Shown here: piece after piece, positions 8,090-17,289 of the stretch
How the letters are laid out: every line of letters starts with the position of its first letter
How positions within the stretch are numbered: position 1 is the stretch's first letter
DNA from: Sphingomonas pituitosa NBRC 102491
GTDB lineage: Bacteria; Pseudomonadota; Alphaproteobacteria; Sphingomonadales; Sphingomonadaceae
NCBI RefSeq assembly: GCF_001598435.1
Contig: NZ_BCYY01000006.1
Coordinates: 62,001 to 126,000 of the forward strand
Direction: 5' to 3'
DNA length: 64,000 nucleotides
Position numbers and translations under genes: made by a program
Notes under the pieces: generated by a model
Databases searched by the model: none
The model's input: only the letters and a program-made list of their open reading frames with translations
Told to the model about the DNA's origin: nothing

Positions 8090-8506
8090 TTAGAGGGTGT
8101 AGGAGGGGCCCCCGACCTCCTCCCAGGGCGGATATAGGACAGGCTTGTCGCCGTAGTAGCGGCGCGTCAAATCGCGACGACGCTCCAAGAAACTCCCGGC
8201 ACGGCTCGGATCATCAGGGTAAAAATACTGTACTTCGAAACGTCCGCTACGAATGAAATACTCGATTTCAGACCAGCGCGCCGGCCCCTCCTGCGCATAC
8301 CAGAGATCGAGTAGTATCTCACTCCATCGATCCAGATCCACATCCCTGTACATGACGTGATTACCACCCTCCTTGAAAACTGCAGGCGCAATCATCTCAG
8401 GATCGACCTCCGCATGGAGCAAGCTGTTCTCGACGGGATACTCGGCATCCTCCGCGAGCATTTGTCCAATCTCCAAAAGCAGACGCTCCGTCTCGTCAGC
8501 GGACAT
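8090..8506 (-). CDS. YezG-type immunity protein (DUF600-like)
   Basis: Probable cytoplasmic immunity protein of 138 residues, acidic and without signal peptide. The pattern of a helical N terminus (ETERLLLEIGQMLAEDAEY), a central tryptophan-rich segment (WSEILLDLWYAQ), then WSEIEYFIRSGRFEVQYFY and a C-terminal YYGDKPVLYPPW matches YezG/DUF600 immunity proteins, which protect against YeeF-type nuclease toxins. The ATG at 8506 is preceded by a strong GGAGGAG site and overlaps the stop of the nuclease gene by 11 bases, so toxin and antidote are coupled with the toxin first. Family assignment is by pattern only and is moderately sure. Confidence 0.65.
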   Translation of the reverse strand: MSADETERLLLEIGQMLAEDAEYPVENSLLHAEVDPEMIAPAVFKEGGNHVMYRDVDLDRWSEILLDLWYAQEGPARWSEIEYFIRSGRFEVQYFYPDDPSRAGSFLERRRDLTRRYYGDKPVLYPPWEEVGGPSYTL

Positions 8507-9422
8507 GCACTCCTCCCTCCCGCTCATTGGGCAGCTTCACACTTCGCTTCACGCCATCGACATAGAAGACGACATCGATCGTGGTAGGACGCTGAGAGAG
8601 TGCTCGAAAATGCGGTACGATCGCGACCGTAACCCGATGTCCCGCACGCTTCTCTCGCGCCCATTCATCCTCTATCGCCCGATACCTGCCCCGGTTGACG
8701 TTCGAGTCCTGCGCGAAGTGGTTGAAAGCCTCCGTAGGCCCGTTGAAGCGCGGCGCGATGTAATGTCCGCCGTCGTCCTTCGGCAATCGATCGGTCCCAC
8801 CGGCGCTGCGCTGCAGACGTCGCGATCGCGGCTGCGGCGGTGCCAGAACCAATGTCCCAGACACCCGTCGAGTTCGCCCACGCTCGTCTATTTCATAGTC
8901 ATACCCGTTGCGAGAAACGTGCCGTCGAGAGTCCTCCGCCTGGGGGCGAACAGTTCCTGCTGCTGCCACGTGACTGGTCGCGACACGCCGCCCCTGTTCC
9001 GCTTCACCGCCCCGCGCAGATGTAGCTATCCAACTTACGGTCGCCCCGCCGCCTCCAAAGCCTCGCGCTGCGCCATCGCGGCGAAAGGCACCAGTAGGGC
9101 GACCTTTGGGAGGGTCCCAACTGCTCTGTGTGCCACCCCCGCCGAAGCCCTTCTCCGCACCACCCGGACGGAAATTCTCAGCACTTCCGCTTTTGGGACG
9201 TGCCCGGTCACCGGCCTCTCTTCGTCCAGCCGACGCTTGCCCTCTACCCGCAAAGGTGAACTGGCCATTTGCCGGATCATGCCAAGGGTTGAACTTGAAC
9301 TCGATCGCGCCTTCACCGCCGCGGCGCTGGCGCCGCCCGGTCCGCAACCAAATCGTAAATACTCGCCGCTGCTCCGAAGCTGCCTGCACGCGCATTCCCC
9401 CGCATCCACCGAGGGTCGGCAT
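8496..9422 (-). CDS. Putative DNA/RNA non-specific endonuclease toxin
   Basis: Polymorphic-toxin-like protein (308 residues from the ATG at 9422; a second ATG at 9395 is also possible). The first 60 residues contain the motif FNPWHDPANGQFTF seen at the N termini of sphingomonad toxin-type proteins. A Gly/Arg-rich linker (residues 60-150) with two GFGGGG repeats follows. The C-terminal 150 residues resemble the Endonuclease_NS_2 (YeeF-type) fold: a DERGRTRRV strand, then DDGGHYIAPRFNGP with the catalytic His, and FNHFAQDSNVNRGRY with the metal-binding Asn. No signal peptide or membrane segment is visible, so the export route is unknown. It is followed by its likely immunity gene. The pair interrupts otherwise housekeeping sequence between argS and the DUF1501 gene. 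Confidence 0.65.
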   Translation of the reverse strand: MPTLGGCGGMRVQAASEQRRVFTIWLRTGRRQRRGGEGAIEFKFNPWHDPANGQFTFAGRGQASAGRREAGDRARPKSGSAENFRPGGAEKGFGGGGTQSSWDPPKGRPTGAFRRDGAARGFGGGGATVSWIATSARGGEAEQGRRVATSHVAAAGTVRPQAEDSRRHVSRNGYDYEIDERGRTRRVSGTLVLAPPQPRSRRLQRSAGGTDRLPKDDGGHYIAPRFNGPTEAFNHFAQDSNVNRGRYRAIEDEWAREKRAGHRVTVAIVPHFRALSQRPTTIDVVFYVDGVKRSVKLPNEREGGVHVR

Positions 9423-9503
9423 TTAGAACAAAGCAGGAACTTTTTCAAGATAGCGTAACGATCCTGGCGCGCTTGATCCGCCATTCCGGACCAATCCACG
9501 CCC

Positions 9504-10658
9504 CTACCCCCGCACCAACCCCTCCATCCCCGCCGCCGTCGTCATCGCCGGGAACAGCGCCTTCGCCGTCCGCACCGGGGCCAGCGCGAAGTGTCGCGAC
9601 ACCGCGCTGGCGATCAGCACGTCGAGCGCCGTGGTCGGCTTCAGGTCCCGCCCCTCGTACAGCGCCGCGTCGCCCAGTCCCGGCCAGTCGGCCTGCACCC
9701 GGCCGCCTTGCACCGCGCCGCCGAGCAGCATCGCGACCGATCCGGTGCCGTGATCGGTGCCGCCGGTGCCGTTGGCCTTCACCGTCCGGCCGAACTCGGT
9801 CGCCACCACCACCAAAGTATTGTCCCAGTGCGGCCCCAGCCCTGCTTTCAGCGCCGCGACCATTGCGTCGAGGCCCTTGAGCTGGTTGCCCAGCCGGCCG
9901 CGCTGGCCCGAATGGGTGTCCCAGCCGCCGGTCTCGATCATCGCGACGCGGGCGCCGCCCGGGGCGGAGAGCAGCTTGGCCGCCAACGTGCCGGTATCCG
10001 CCGCCTTCTTGCCCCCGTCACCGCCGAGATCGCCGGTGAGCATCCGCGTCGCCATCGCCTCCTGCCACAGCGGGTTGAGCTGCTTGTCGCCTGCGTACAT
10101 CGCACTCACCCGCGCAAGCAGGTCGTCGGAGGCGTCGGGCAGCGAGGAAGGCGCGTAGCTCGCCACCTCCACCGTCCCGCGCAGCGCCATCGGCACCGAG
10201 GCGGCGAGCGCCAGTCCCTTGTCGCCCTCCGGCAGCAGCCGGAGCAGCCGGTTCATCCAGCCGTCCTTGAGCTGATAGGCCGAGACGCCGCCGGTCTCGA
10301 GCACGTTCTGCCCGTCGAAATGCGAGCGGTCGCGGTACGGCGAGGCCACGGCATGGACGAACAGCGCCTGTTGCGCCCGGTAGAGCCCAGCCAGGTTGGC
10401 CATTGCGGGGTGCAGCGCAAACATGCCGTCCAGCTTCGGCGCACTGGCGAAGTCGGCCGCAAGGTCGCCGCGCGCGCCGGCAAAGGCAGGGTCACCCACG
10501 GGTGCCACGATGCCGAGCCCGTCGGCGGCACCGCGCTGGATGATGAAGACGAAGCGGCGCTCGGTCGGCGCGGCGGCGAAGGCCATGCGCGCGCCGAGCG
10601 GCGAGAGCATCAGCGCGGTGGCGCCGGCGGCGAGCAATTGGCGACGGTGGAGCATCAT
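9504..10658 (-). CDS. DUF1501 family protein, exported by Tat
   Basis: Member of the DUF1501 (sulfatase-like) family. The start (MMLHRRQLLAAGATALMLSP) is a twin-arginine signal peptide with cleavage probably near AFAAA, so it should be exported folded through Tat. The core contains the alkaline-phosphatase-superfamily-like segments YRDRSHFDGQNVLETG, AMIETGGWDTHSGQ and VVATEFGRTVKANGTGGTDH. Those Asp, His and Thr residues are the usual metal ligands. Catalytic activity is not established for the family. The start is ATG at 10658 with GGAGA overlapping the end of the preceding DUF1800 gene 4 bases away. The two families nearly always travel together. Confidence 0.85.
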   Translation of the reverse strand: MMLHRRQLLAAGATALMLSPLGARMAFAAAPTERRFVFIIQRGAADGLGIVAPVGDPAFAGARGDLAADFASAPKLDGMFALHPAMANLAGLYRAQQALFVHAVASPYRDRSHFDGQNVLETGGVSAYQLKDGWMNRLLRLLPEGDKGLALAASVPMALRGTVEVASYAPSSLPDASDDLLARVSAMYAGDKQLNPLWQEAMATRMLTGDLGGDGGKKAADTGTLAAKLLSAPGGARVAMIETGGWDTHSGQRGRLGNQLKGLDAMVAALKAGLGPHWDNTLVVVATEFGRTVKANGTGGTDHGTGSVAMLLGGAVQGGRVQADWPGLGDAALYEGRDLKPTTALDVLIASAVSRHFALAPVRTAKALFPAMTTAAGMEGLVRG

Positions 10659-10662
10659 GACG

Positions 10663-12162
10663 CTATCTCCGCAGGAACTCGGGGGCGACCAGCAGCAGCG
10701 CGACCCCCTGGCTGTTGCTTTCCGCCCGCGCGATCGCCTGGGCGGTGGCGGGGCTGAGCGCTTCCGGGAACATCTCGGCAGCGCGGGCGCGCGGATCGAT
10801 CTGGTCACGGGTGCGCTGCGCCATCCGCTCGGCGGCCTCCACCCGGCGCAGCACCGCGTCCGGACCGGCCCAGGCGCCGGTCACGTCGTCCCAGCCGGCG
10901 GGCGAGCCCGGCTTCCACACCGGCTGTCCCAACTGGTACATCAGCCCGGGCACCGCATTGGGCTGAAGCTGCTGGGTGCCCACCGCGCGCATCGCGGAGA
11001 TCGACCATTCCCAGGGCGACTTGAACTTCACCGTTCCCGGCGCCCAGCATTCCGGCGATGCGATCAGCGTGCGGTAGAGGCTCGGCAGGTCGCCGCCGGT
11101 CTTGCGGAAATTCGCCTCCAGCCGCGCGACCAGCTTCGGCGGCGGATCGTCGCCGGCGAAGTGCCGCGCGAGCTTGGTCGCGACATGGCGCGCCGTCGCC
11201 GGGTGCGTCGCGAGGTGATCGAGCACCGCCGCCGCCTGCGCTTCGCCCGTTTGCGCCCATGACTTGCCGAGGATCGTCCGCGTGCCCGGTTCGTGCAGCG
11301 CATCGGCATAGACGAAGTCGCCCGGCCGCCCGGTGCCGCCGACGAACTTCGCCGCCGGCCCGCGGCCGAAGCCGGCGATCGTCCACCCGGTCAGCGCCCG
11401 GGCGAACTCGGTCACGTCGGCCTGGCTGTAGCCGGTGCGCACGCCCAGCGTGTGCAGCTCCAGGATTTCACGGGCGAGATTTTCGTTGAGGCCCAGGTTG
11501 CGCCGAACGTTCGGACGATTGCCCGCGCGCACCGCCAAGGGGCTGTTCGGCCCCACCGATACCGCCTGGTCGAGGAACAACAGCATCGCCGGGTGGCGCT
11601 CCACCGCGAACAGCATGTCGCGGAAGCTGCCCATCACATGCGGGCGGATCGCCTCGAACTCGAACGCGCCGGCGAGGTTGGTCACCTCCATCTTGTCGCC
11701 CGAGACGGCGAAATGGTTGGCCCAGAAATGCGCCAGCCGCTCGGCGAACGGCGCCGGCGACTGGATCGCCGCGAGCGCGCGCGCGGTGACGGCGCCATTG
11801 TACAGCTCGCGGCTCTGCTGGCCGAACTGCTTGCGGAAAGTCTCGGTCGGGTCGTCCGCCGCCTGCACCACCGGCGGCTGCGCAACCATCGGCGCCATGG
11901 CGCCGGCAGGTCTGGCCGGCATCGCGGCGGGGGGCGCGGCCGCGGCAGGGGCCGCCGCCTTTTTCAGCTGCGCAAGCCGCTCGCGATAGTCGACGAATTG
12001 CGCGACGAGCGTGCCGCTGGCCGGCTGGCCCGCCAGCATCGCCGGCACGGCTGCATAGCGGCCGAGTTGCTGGTCCAGCCAGGCGCGCGGATCGGCGCCG
12101 GGATCCTCCGCCGGGCGCGCGCCCAGGCCGAAGCGGTTCAACGCGATACTCTTGTCCGCCAT
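10663..12162 (-). CDS. DUF1800 family protein
   Basis: Large helical protein (499 residues) of the DUF1800 family, the regular partner of DUF1501. It begins MADKSIALNRFGLGARP, the conserved family N terminus, and includes FWANHFAVSGDKMEV, a NLARELLEL-like block (ENLAREILELHTLGV) and LARHFAGDDPPPKLV. No signal peptide is predicted by eye. An Ala/Pro-rich insert lies at about residues 65-100. Function is unknown; in several bacteria the pair is linked to cell-surface or polysaccharide functions. The 239 bases upstream (12163-12401) hold no gene. Confidence 0.85.
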   Translation of the reverse strand: MADKSIALNRFGLGARPAEDPGADPRAWLDQQLGRYAAVPAMLAGQPASGTLVAQFVDYRERLAQLKKAAAPAAAAPPAAMPARPAGAMAPMVAQPPVVQAADDPTETFRKQFGQQSRELYNGAVTARALAAIQSPAPFAERLAHFWANHFAVSGDKMEVTNLAGAFEFEAIRPHVMGSFRDMLFAVERHPAMLLFLDQAVSVGPNSPLAVRAGNRPNVRRNLGLNENLAREILELHTLGVRTGYSQADVTEFARALTGWTIAGFGRGPAAKFVGGTGRPGDFVYADALHEPGTRTILGKSWAQTGEAQAAAVLDHLATHPATARHVATKLARHFAGDDPPPKLVARLEANFRKTGGDLPSLYRTLIASPECWAPGTVKFKSPWEWSISAMRAVGTQQLQPNAVPGLMYQLGQPVWKPGSPAGWDDVTGAWAGPDAVLRRVEAAERMAQRTRDQIDPRARAAEMFPEALSPATAQAIARAESNSQGVALLLVAPEFLRR

Positions 12163-12401
12163 CGCCGATACCTCCGCATGGTAGCAGCCTCGCTACCAGG
12201 CGAGTGTCGCAGAAGTTTGCCAGGACCAACGGTTCGTCGCATCGACAAGCGGTTCGTCCCACGACCGTACGATTGCGTGAAGCGCAATCATGACCCCCGT
12301 GCTTTGCGGTTGTCGAATCTGCTGCAGCGCAACATTTTATCTATCAAGAACATACGAAGGATGCCGATCTGGCTCTTTTGGCCCAACGAAGGAGAAAGAT
12401 C

Positions 12402-12683
12402 GTGACCCGTTTCACCATCGCACTCGCAGCTACCCTGTTCGCCGCCGCTCCGGCTTTTGCCGCTGACAACGCTGCCACCCGCAGCTTCACCCGTGACGGC
12501 GTGACCTATGTCTACACGTCGACCCCCAAGGGTGACGCGCAGGTCCTGGAAGGCGTTGCCAAGCCGGGCAACCAGAAGTTCCGCCTCGTCGTCCGCAACG
12601 GCTGGGTCGATGGCAACGCTGCCGGCACCCGCGTGTCGTTCCGCGTGCCCAAGACGACCAAGGTGCAGGTCGCTTCGCGCTAA
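12402..12683 (+). CDS. Small secreted protein of unknown function
   Basis: A 93-residue protein with a clean Sec signal peptide (cleavage after AFA at about residue 19). The mature part is basic and beta-rich, with the segment SFTRDGVTYVYTSTPKGD and a C terminus RVPKTTKVQVASR. I do not recognise a family. The start is a GTG at 12402, placed 7 bases after AAGGAG. An in-frame ATG at 12378 lies before the ribosome site and would hide the signal peptide. A strong terminator follows at 12711-12748. Confidence 0.75.
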   Translation: MTRFTIALAATLFAAAPAFAADNAATRSFTRDGVTYVYTSTPKGDAQVLEGVAKPGNQKFRLVVRNGWVDGNAAGTRVSFRVPKTTKVQVASR

Positions 12684-12710
12684 GCGACGCCCACGCATCA
12701 CGGCGTATGA

Positions 12711-12748
12711 AAAGCCCCGCGTTCGCATCGGCGACCGCGGGGCTTTTT
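12711..12748 (+). terminator. Rho-independent terminator
   Basis: Stem AGCCCCGCG (12713-12721) pairs with CGCGGGGCT (12736-12744), followed by five T residues, 27 bases after the small secreted gene. Confidence 0.85.
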
Positions 12749-12799
12749 CGTGACCCGCGCATGGCTGCTCCGGACGGAAGCGTCGCACATACGAATGTG

Positions 12800-12830
12800 C
12801 CCCGCGGTCGCCGAGGCAACCGCGGGGCTT
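12800..12830 (+). terminator. Second GC-rich hairpin, probable backup terminator
   Basis: A 9-bp stem, CCCCGCGGT at 12800-12808 with its exact complement at 12819-12827, followed by CTTTCC. Its second arm and run-out resemble the terminator about 80 bases upstream. A separate 6-bp hairpin (GCACAT/ATGTGC) lies immediately before it at 12785-12800. Confidence 0.5.
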
Positions 12831-12857
12831 TCCGTTCTGGGGGGACGGAAACTGAAC

Positions 12858-13121
12858 CTAGCTGGTGGCGCCGGCGGCGCTGCTGCCGCCTTCGCGACGC
12901 GCTGCCTCTGCCGGCGCCTTGCGGGTCGGCAGATACTGGTGCTTGCCGGCCTGATGATGGGCCTGCGCAGCCTCGGCCTTGTGGCCCTTCATGCGCCAGG
13001 TGACGACATGGCTCTTGCCGGCGGGCATCCACACCCGCTCATGGGTTTCGTGGAGCGACTGGGCCGCTGCCGGCGCGGCGATCAGGGTCGCCGAAAGAAG
13101 TGCGGCGGTGGCAAGCTTCAT
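12858..13121 (-). CDS. Small secreted His-rich protein of unknown function
   Basis: Exported protein of 87 residues with a Sec signal peptide (KLATAALLSATLIAAPAAAQ, cleavage after AAA or AAAQ). The mature part is rich in His, Lys and Ala (HETHERVW, then KSHVVTWRMKGHKAE and HQAGKHQYLP), which might suggest metal binding, but no known domain is recognised. The ATG at 13121 is preferred because AGGAA lies 7 bases upstream. An ATG at 13136 in the same frame is possible. It is convergent with the small secreted gene at 12402. Confidence 0.6.
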   Translation of the reverse strand: MKLATAALLSATLIAAPAAAQSLHETHERVWMPAGKSHVVTWRMKGHKAEAAQAHHQAGKHQYLPTRKAPAEAARREGGSSAAGATS

Positions 13122-13378
13122 GGTGGCGTTCCTCATGGTTGCGGCATCTCTCCTGCACCACGGCCTACCCCGCCGGCTTTGCGTCACCCTTGCACGGCTG
13201 TAACGAAACATTGCCTTTTCGCCGCCGACGCCCCTCAGCAACATTTTATTACATTCAAGCCAAGAAGCGGCAATGCTGCAGCGCGAAGATGCGGGTGGAA
13301 CGACAGTCCCGTCCTTGAGAACGGGTCGCCGTGCCGACGCAGGCTGGAACTTCACTCGCACCCGAGAGGGAATGTTCC

Positions 13379-14194
13379 ATGAAGATTCGTCTTGCCGCCG
13401 CAGCCCTGCTCGGCCTGTCCTCTCCGGCCTTCGCGCAGGAGAGCGATGCACCACCGCCCATCACGGTATCGGGCAGCGTCGCGCTGGTTTCCGACTACCG
13501 CTTCCGCGGCGTTTCCCAGACCGACAAGCAGATGGCCGTCCAGGGCGGCCTCACCGTCAGCCATGAAAGCGGCCTCTACGGCGCGCTGTGGGGCTCCAAT
13601 CTCTCCGGCTGGGGCACCTTCGGCGGCGCCAATATGGAGCTGGACGTCGTTGGCGGCTACAAGCTGCCGATCGGCAAGGGCGCCGCGCTCGACGTCGGCG
13701 TGACCTGGTACATGTATCCGGGTGGCGCCTCGAAGACCGACTTTGCCGAGCCCTATGTGAAGCTCAGCGGCACCCTCGGCCCGGTATCGGCGCTTGCCGG
13801 CGTCGCCTATGCCCCCGCGCAGGAGGCGCTGGGTAACTGGAGCAACACCCCGCAGAGCAGGGCCGGCGACAAGGAGGACAATCTGTACCTCTGGGGCGAC
13901 ATCAGCACCGCGGTGCCGAAGACCCCGATCACGCTCAAGGCGCATCTCGGCTATTCGGACGGCAACCCCGGCCTCGGCCCCAACGGCACCAGCGTCGCAC
14001 CGACGGGCAGCTATGCCGACTGGCTGGTCGGCGCGGACCTGGCGCTGGGCAAGGTGGTGCTCGGCGTCGCCTATGTGGACACCAGCATCTCCAAGCGCGA
14101 CGGCGCCTATCTCGAGCCCAACTTCTCGAGCACCAAGGACGGATCGACCATCGCCGGCAGCCGGGTGGTGTTCTCGGTCAGCGCAGCGTTCTGA
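13379..14194 (+). CDS. TorF/Gcw_chp-type putative outer-membrane porin
   Basis: Outer-membrane beta-barrel protein of 271 residues with a signal peptide (cleavage after AFA, residue 19). The mature N terminus has the signature ITVSGSVALVSDYRFRGVSQ of the Gcw_chp family, followed by repeated beta strands rich in Gly, Tyr and Trp. It ends with a terminal Phe (VVFSVSAAF), as expected for BAM-dependent assembly. Such porins are abundant in sphingomonads, but their substrates are unknown. A 12-bp hairpin terminator follows at 14225. Confidence 0.85.
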   Translation: MKIRLAAAALLGLSSPAFAQESDAPPPITVSGSVALVSDYRFRGVSQTDKQMAVQGGLTVSHESGLYGALWGSNLSGWGTFGGANMELDVVGGYKLPIGKGAALDVGVTWYMYPGGASKTDFAEPYVKLSGTLGPVSALAGVAYAPAQEALGNWSNTPQSRAGDKEDNLYLWGDISTAVPKTPITLKAHLGYSDGNPGLGPNGTSVAPTGSYADWLVGADLALGKVVLGVAYVDTSISKRDGAYLEPNFSSTKDGSTIAGSRVVFSVSAAF

Positions 14195-14224
14195 GCGAAC
14201 AGGCGAACAAGGAAGGAAGCGCGC

Positions 14225-14252
14225 GTTTCCTCCCCCGCTGGGGGGAGGAAAC
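14225..14252. terminator. Bidirectional hairpin between the porin gene and dgt
   Basis: Perfect 12-bp stem (14225-14236 with 14241-14252) and a GCTG loop. The outer stem base pairs are GTTT/AAAC, so it offers a short T-run only on each flank. It lies in the 67-base gap between the two convergent genes and probably ends both transcripts. Confidence 0.6.
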
Positions 14253-14261
14253 GGCGCTCGC

Positions 14262-15428
14262 CTAGAACCCTTCGGGCAGATCGATCGTCCCGCAGACTTC
14301 GCGATATCGCGCGATGGCATAGCGGTCGGTCATGCCGGCGATGAAGTCGGCGATGTGGCGGCTGCGCCAGGGCTCTTGCGCCGGCAGCGCCTCGCGCCAC
14401 TCGGCGGGCATCAGCCCCGGATCGGCGGCATAGGCCGCGAACAGCCCGGACACGACCTGGCGCGCCGAGGCCGCCGCCGCCAGCTGGCTGGGGTGATGGT
14501 AAAGGTTCGCGTACATGAACCGCTTCAGTCCGCGCTCGGCATCGCGCATCGCGGGCGAGAATCCGGCCAGGCAGCGCCCGGCGCGGCGAACCTCGTCCAC
14601 CGTCTCCACGCCCGATTCCGCGATCCGCGCCTTCGTCTCGCCGATGAAGTCGTTGACCATCAGCCCGATCTGCGAGCGGATCAGCTCGCCGGTCAGCCGT
14701 TTGGCGCCGACACCCGGGAAGCGCGCCTGCACGTCGGCCCAGGCCGCGGCGATCATCGGCACATCCATGATCTGGTCGAGCGTCAGCAGCCCGGCGCGCA
14801 GGCCGTCGTCGATGTCGTGATTGTCATAGGCAATGTCGTCGGCAATCGCCGCGACCTGCGCCTCGAGCGAGGGCCAGCTGTCCAGCTCGAGCGGAAACTC
14901 GGCATCGGCGGCGGCGAGCGCCCATTGCGGCTCGTGGATCGGGCCATTGTGCTTGGCGAGGCCTTCCAGCGTGTCCCAGGTGAGGTTCAGGCCGTTCCAC
15001 GAGGGATAGGGACTGTCCAGCAGGGTCAGCGTGCGCAGCGTCTGGCCGTTATGGTCGAACCCGCCCCGCCCGGCGAGCGCGACTTCCAGCGCATCCTCGC
15101 CGGCATGGCCGAACGGCGGGTGGCCGATGTCGTGCGCCAGGCACAGCGCCTCGGTTAGGTCCTCGTTCAACCCCAGCGCGCGGGCGATGGCGCGGCCGAT
15201 CTGCGCCACTTCCAGGCTGTGCGTGAGCCGCACGCGGAAATGGTCGCCGTCGGGCGCCAGGAACACCTGCGTCTTGTGGCGCAGCCGGCGGAAGCTGATC
15301 GAATGGATGATCCGGTCGCGGTCGCGCTGGAAGGCGTCGCGCGGGCCGCGTGCGCCGCCCCCGGCTTCGGGGTGCAGGCGCCCGCGCGTCTGGCCGGGCA
15401 TACAGGCCCAGGAGGAAAGCTGTTTCAC
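14262..15428 (-). CDS. dgt: Deoxyguanosinetriphosphate triphosphohydrolase-like protein
   Basis: HD-domain dNTP triphosphohydrolase of 388 residues. The metal site is visible as [18 protein letters not shown] followed by [18 protein letters not shown] (H...HD), with the third-helix Asp in [14 protein letters not shown]. The N-terminal [20 protein letters not shown] is characteristic of the family. The GTG at 15428 is chosen because it gives the family-like start [16 protein letters not shown]. The next in-frame ATG is inside that block. The enzyme helps balance dNTP pools. Members of this shorter class often act on several dNTPs. Confidence 0.9.
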   Translation of the reverse strand: MKQLSSWACMPGQTRGRLHPEAGGGARGPRDAFQRDRDRIIHSISFRRLRHKTQVFLAPDGDHFRVRLTHSLEVAQIGRAIARALGLNEDLTEALCLAHDIGHPPFGHAGEDALEVALAGRGGFDHNGQTLRTLTLLDSPYPSWNGLNLTWDTLEGLAKHNGPIHEPQWALAAADAEFPLELDSWPSLEAQVAAIADDIAYDNHDIDDGLRAGLLTLDQIMDVPMIAAAWADVQARFPGVGAKRLTGELIRSQIGLMVNDFIGETKARIAESGVETVDEVRRAGRCLAGFSPAMRDAERGLKRFMYANLYHHPSQLAAAASARQVVSGLFAAYAADPGLMPAEWREALPAQEPWRSRHIADFIAGMTDRYAIARYREVCGTIDLPEGF

Positions 15429-15468
15429 GCCTGCGCCCCTAGCCCAGCCCGCTGGCCATGTCGAAGGG

Positions 15469-17202
15469 TCAAGGCGCGATCTTGGCGACCTTCTGCCCCG
15501 CCTCGCTGGTGACGACGAAGGCCGAGACGCCCTCGCCCGCCAGCTTGTTGACGAAAGCCTGCGCCTCGCCGCTGGTCTTGAACGGCCCGGTGACGATGCG
15601 GTTGGTCGCCTTGAACGGCATCCACCAGCCGCCATGGGTGCGGAACAGCTTCGGCGCCTTGGCGGACACGCTCTTCCAGGCGCGATCGACCGTCGATTCG
15701 TTCGCGCCGCTCGCCACCTGCACCCACACGCGCTCGGGATCGGCCTTTTTCGGGTCCGGCTTCTTCGGCTCGGGCTTCTTGCCCTTCACCGGCCTGGCAT
15801 CCGCCTCGTCGCCGGGCTTCGCACCCTTCCTGGCACCCGGCTTGGCCGGCTTGGCGTCGACCTCGTCCTCGGCCTTGGCGCCTTTCTTCGGCGTCGGCTT
15901 TGCGGGCTTGGCGTCTTCCTCCTCCGCCACCGGCACGCGCCTGGGCTCCGGCTTCGGACGGACGGTGACGGTCGGCTTCGCCGCGAGGACCGGCTTCGGG
16001 GCTGGCGCAGCGACCGTCGGGCGCGCAGCCGGCGCGCGCTCGCTGGCGGGCACGTCGATATCGGCGATGATCGAGGCGAGCGGCGAGTGCGCCGGTGCCA
16101 CGTGGCGGACCTCCGGCGGCGGCGCCGGGGTCGGCTGTAGAACCGGCCGAGCCGCGGGCGTCGGCTGGGGCACCGGGATGGGCTGCCACGTCGGACGCGC
16201 GGCCGGGGTCGGCTGCGAGATCACCGGCTGCGGCGCCGGCGCGCTCGGCACGGCCCGCGCGACCGGTGCCACCTCGGCCTGGGCAAGCTGTACCGGGGCC
16301 GTCCTGGGCGTCGAGGCCGTCCGTCGCCCGCGCGCATCGGCGCGGACCGGCGCCGCGACCGGCACCGCCGGCTGGGCCTGCGCGATCTGGACCGGCGCGG
16401 GCCCGGTATAGGCCGGGAGGGAGGGCGCCATCCGCGCGTCCGTCAGCCGCGCCGGCGTGGGAGACAACTCGCCGAAATGCACTGCGAAGGCGCGGTCGGC
16501 CGGTCCCAGCGTCGCGATCCGCCGGAAGAAGGGCAGCAGGTTCCTGCCCGCCGCACCCGGCAACACGGTAGCCGCGATCTTCTCGGCCCCGGCGATGTCG
16601 CCGTTCATCGCCAGGATGAAGGCGCGATCCCGCCACGCCGCGCGATCCTGCGCGCGCAGCAGCGCGTCGAGCTCGCGCTCCGCCTCCGCCCGATTGCCGC
16701 TGATGCCGAGCGAGAGCGCATAGTGGCGCACCACGTCGTCCTCACGCCGGGTCGCCAGCGCCAGCTTGTAGTCGCGCTGGGCGAGCAGCGGCTGGCCGAG
16801 CAGATCATAGGCGAAGCCGCGATCGGCGGCGAACTCGCGCACGTCGACGCCGTGCTGCTCCGCGCGCTGGAACAGTCGCAGCGCCTCGCCCGGCCGCTCC
16901 TGCCGCACCAGCACCGCCGCGCGGTTGCTGGCGATGCGCGGATTGCTCACCTCGACGCTCTCCGCCCGCTGGAGCAGCGCCAGCGCGCCCGTCAGGTCGC
17001 CCAGCCGCGTGCTCAGCCGCGCCGCCGCAAGCAGCGCCTCGACATCGCGCGGGTTCTCGGCAAGCACGCGCATCTGCGTGGCGAGCGCGTCGGCATCGGG
17101 ATTGTGCGCCTGGACGATCTCGCTCTGGGCCCATACCGGCGACGCGCCAAGGAGCAGCGCCGACGCGAACGCGCCGATGCCGAGATGTTTCTTGCTGATC
17201 AT
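15469..17202 (-). CDS. Periplasmic TPR-SPOR protein downstream of ftsZ
   Basis: Exported protein of 577 residues: a signal peptide (cleavage after VWA, about residue 25), then five or six TPR-like helical repeats (residues 40-220). A long Pro/Ala/Lys-rich low-complexity linker (residues 260-490) with repeated PTPAARP and KPAKPG units follows. The C-terminal SPOR domain begins at about residue 497 ([15 protein letters not shown]). The SPOR domain should bind denuded septal glycan. Position directly after ftsZ at the end of the dcw cluster supports a division role, possibly organising septal peptidoglycan enzymes. I do not assign it a named gene. Confidence 0.8.
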   Translation of the reverse strand: MISKKHLGIGAFASALLLGASPVWAQSEIVQAHNPDADALATQMRVLAENPRDVEALLAAARLSTRLGDLTGALALLQRAESVEVSNPRIASNRAAVLVRQERPGEALRLFQRAEQHGVDVREFAADRGFAYDLLGQPLLAQRDYKLALATRREDDVVRHYALSLGISGNRAEAERELDALLRAQDRAAWRDRAFILAMNGDIAGAEKIAATVLPGAAGRNLLPFFRRIATLGPADRAFAVHFGELSPTPARLTDARMAPSLPAYTGPAPVQIAQAQPAVPVAAPVRADARGRRTASTPRTAPVQLAQAEVAPVARAVPSAPAPQPVISQPTPAARPTWQPIPVPQPTPAARPVLQPTPAPPPEVRHVAPAHSPLASIIADIDVPASERAPAARPTVAAPAPKPVLAAKPTVTVRPKPEPRRVPVAEEEDAKPAKPTPKKGAKAEDEVDAKPAKPGARKGAKPGDEADARPVKGKKPEPKKPDPKKADPERVWVQVASGANESTVDRAWKSVSAKAPKLFRTHGGWWMPFKATNRIVTGPFKTSGEAQAFVNKLAGEGVSAFVVTSEAGQKVAKIAP

Positions 17203-17289
17203 GTCGAGCTAACCGCTAGCGACGCGGCGCTGAACGGCCGCTGACAAAGGTGACGGGTGGCCGGCGAACCGTGCCACCCGTGCGCCGTC

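Noticed and set aside
9035..9499. 154-residue minus-strand ORF overlapping the toxin start
   Set aside because: Different frame from the conserved nuclease motifs, with poly-Ser and no family resemblance.
15990..16440. Pro/Ala repeats in the TPR-SPOR protein as a possible repeat array
   Set aside because: Low-complexity linker coding sequence, as expected between folded domains of SPOR proteins.
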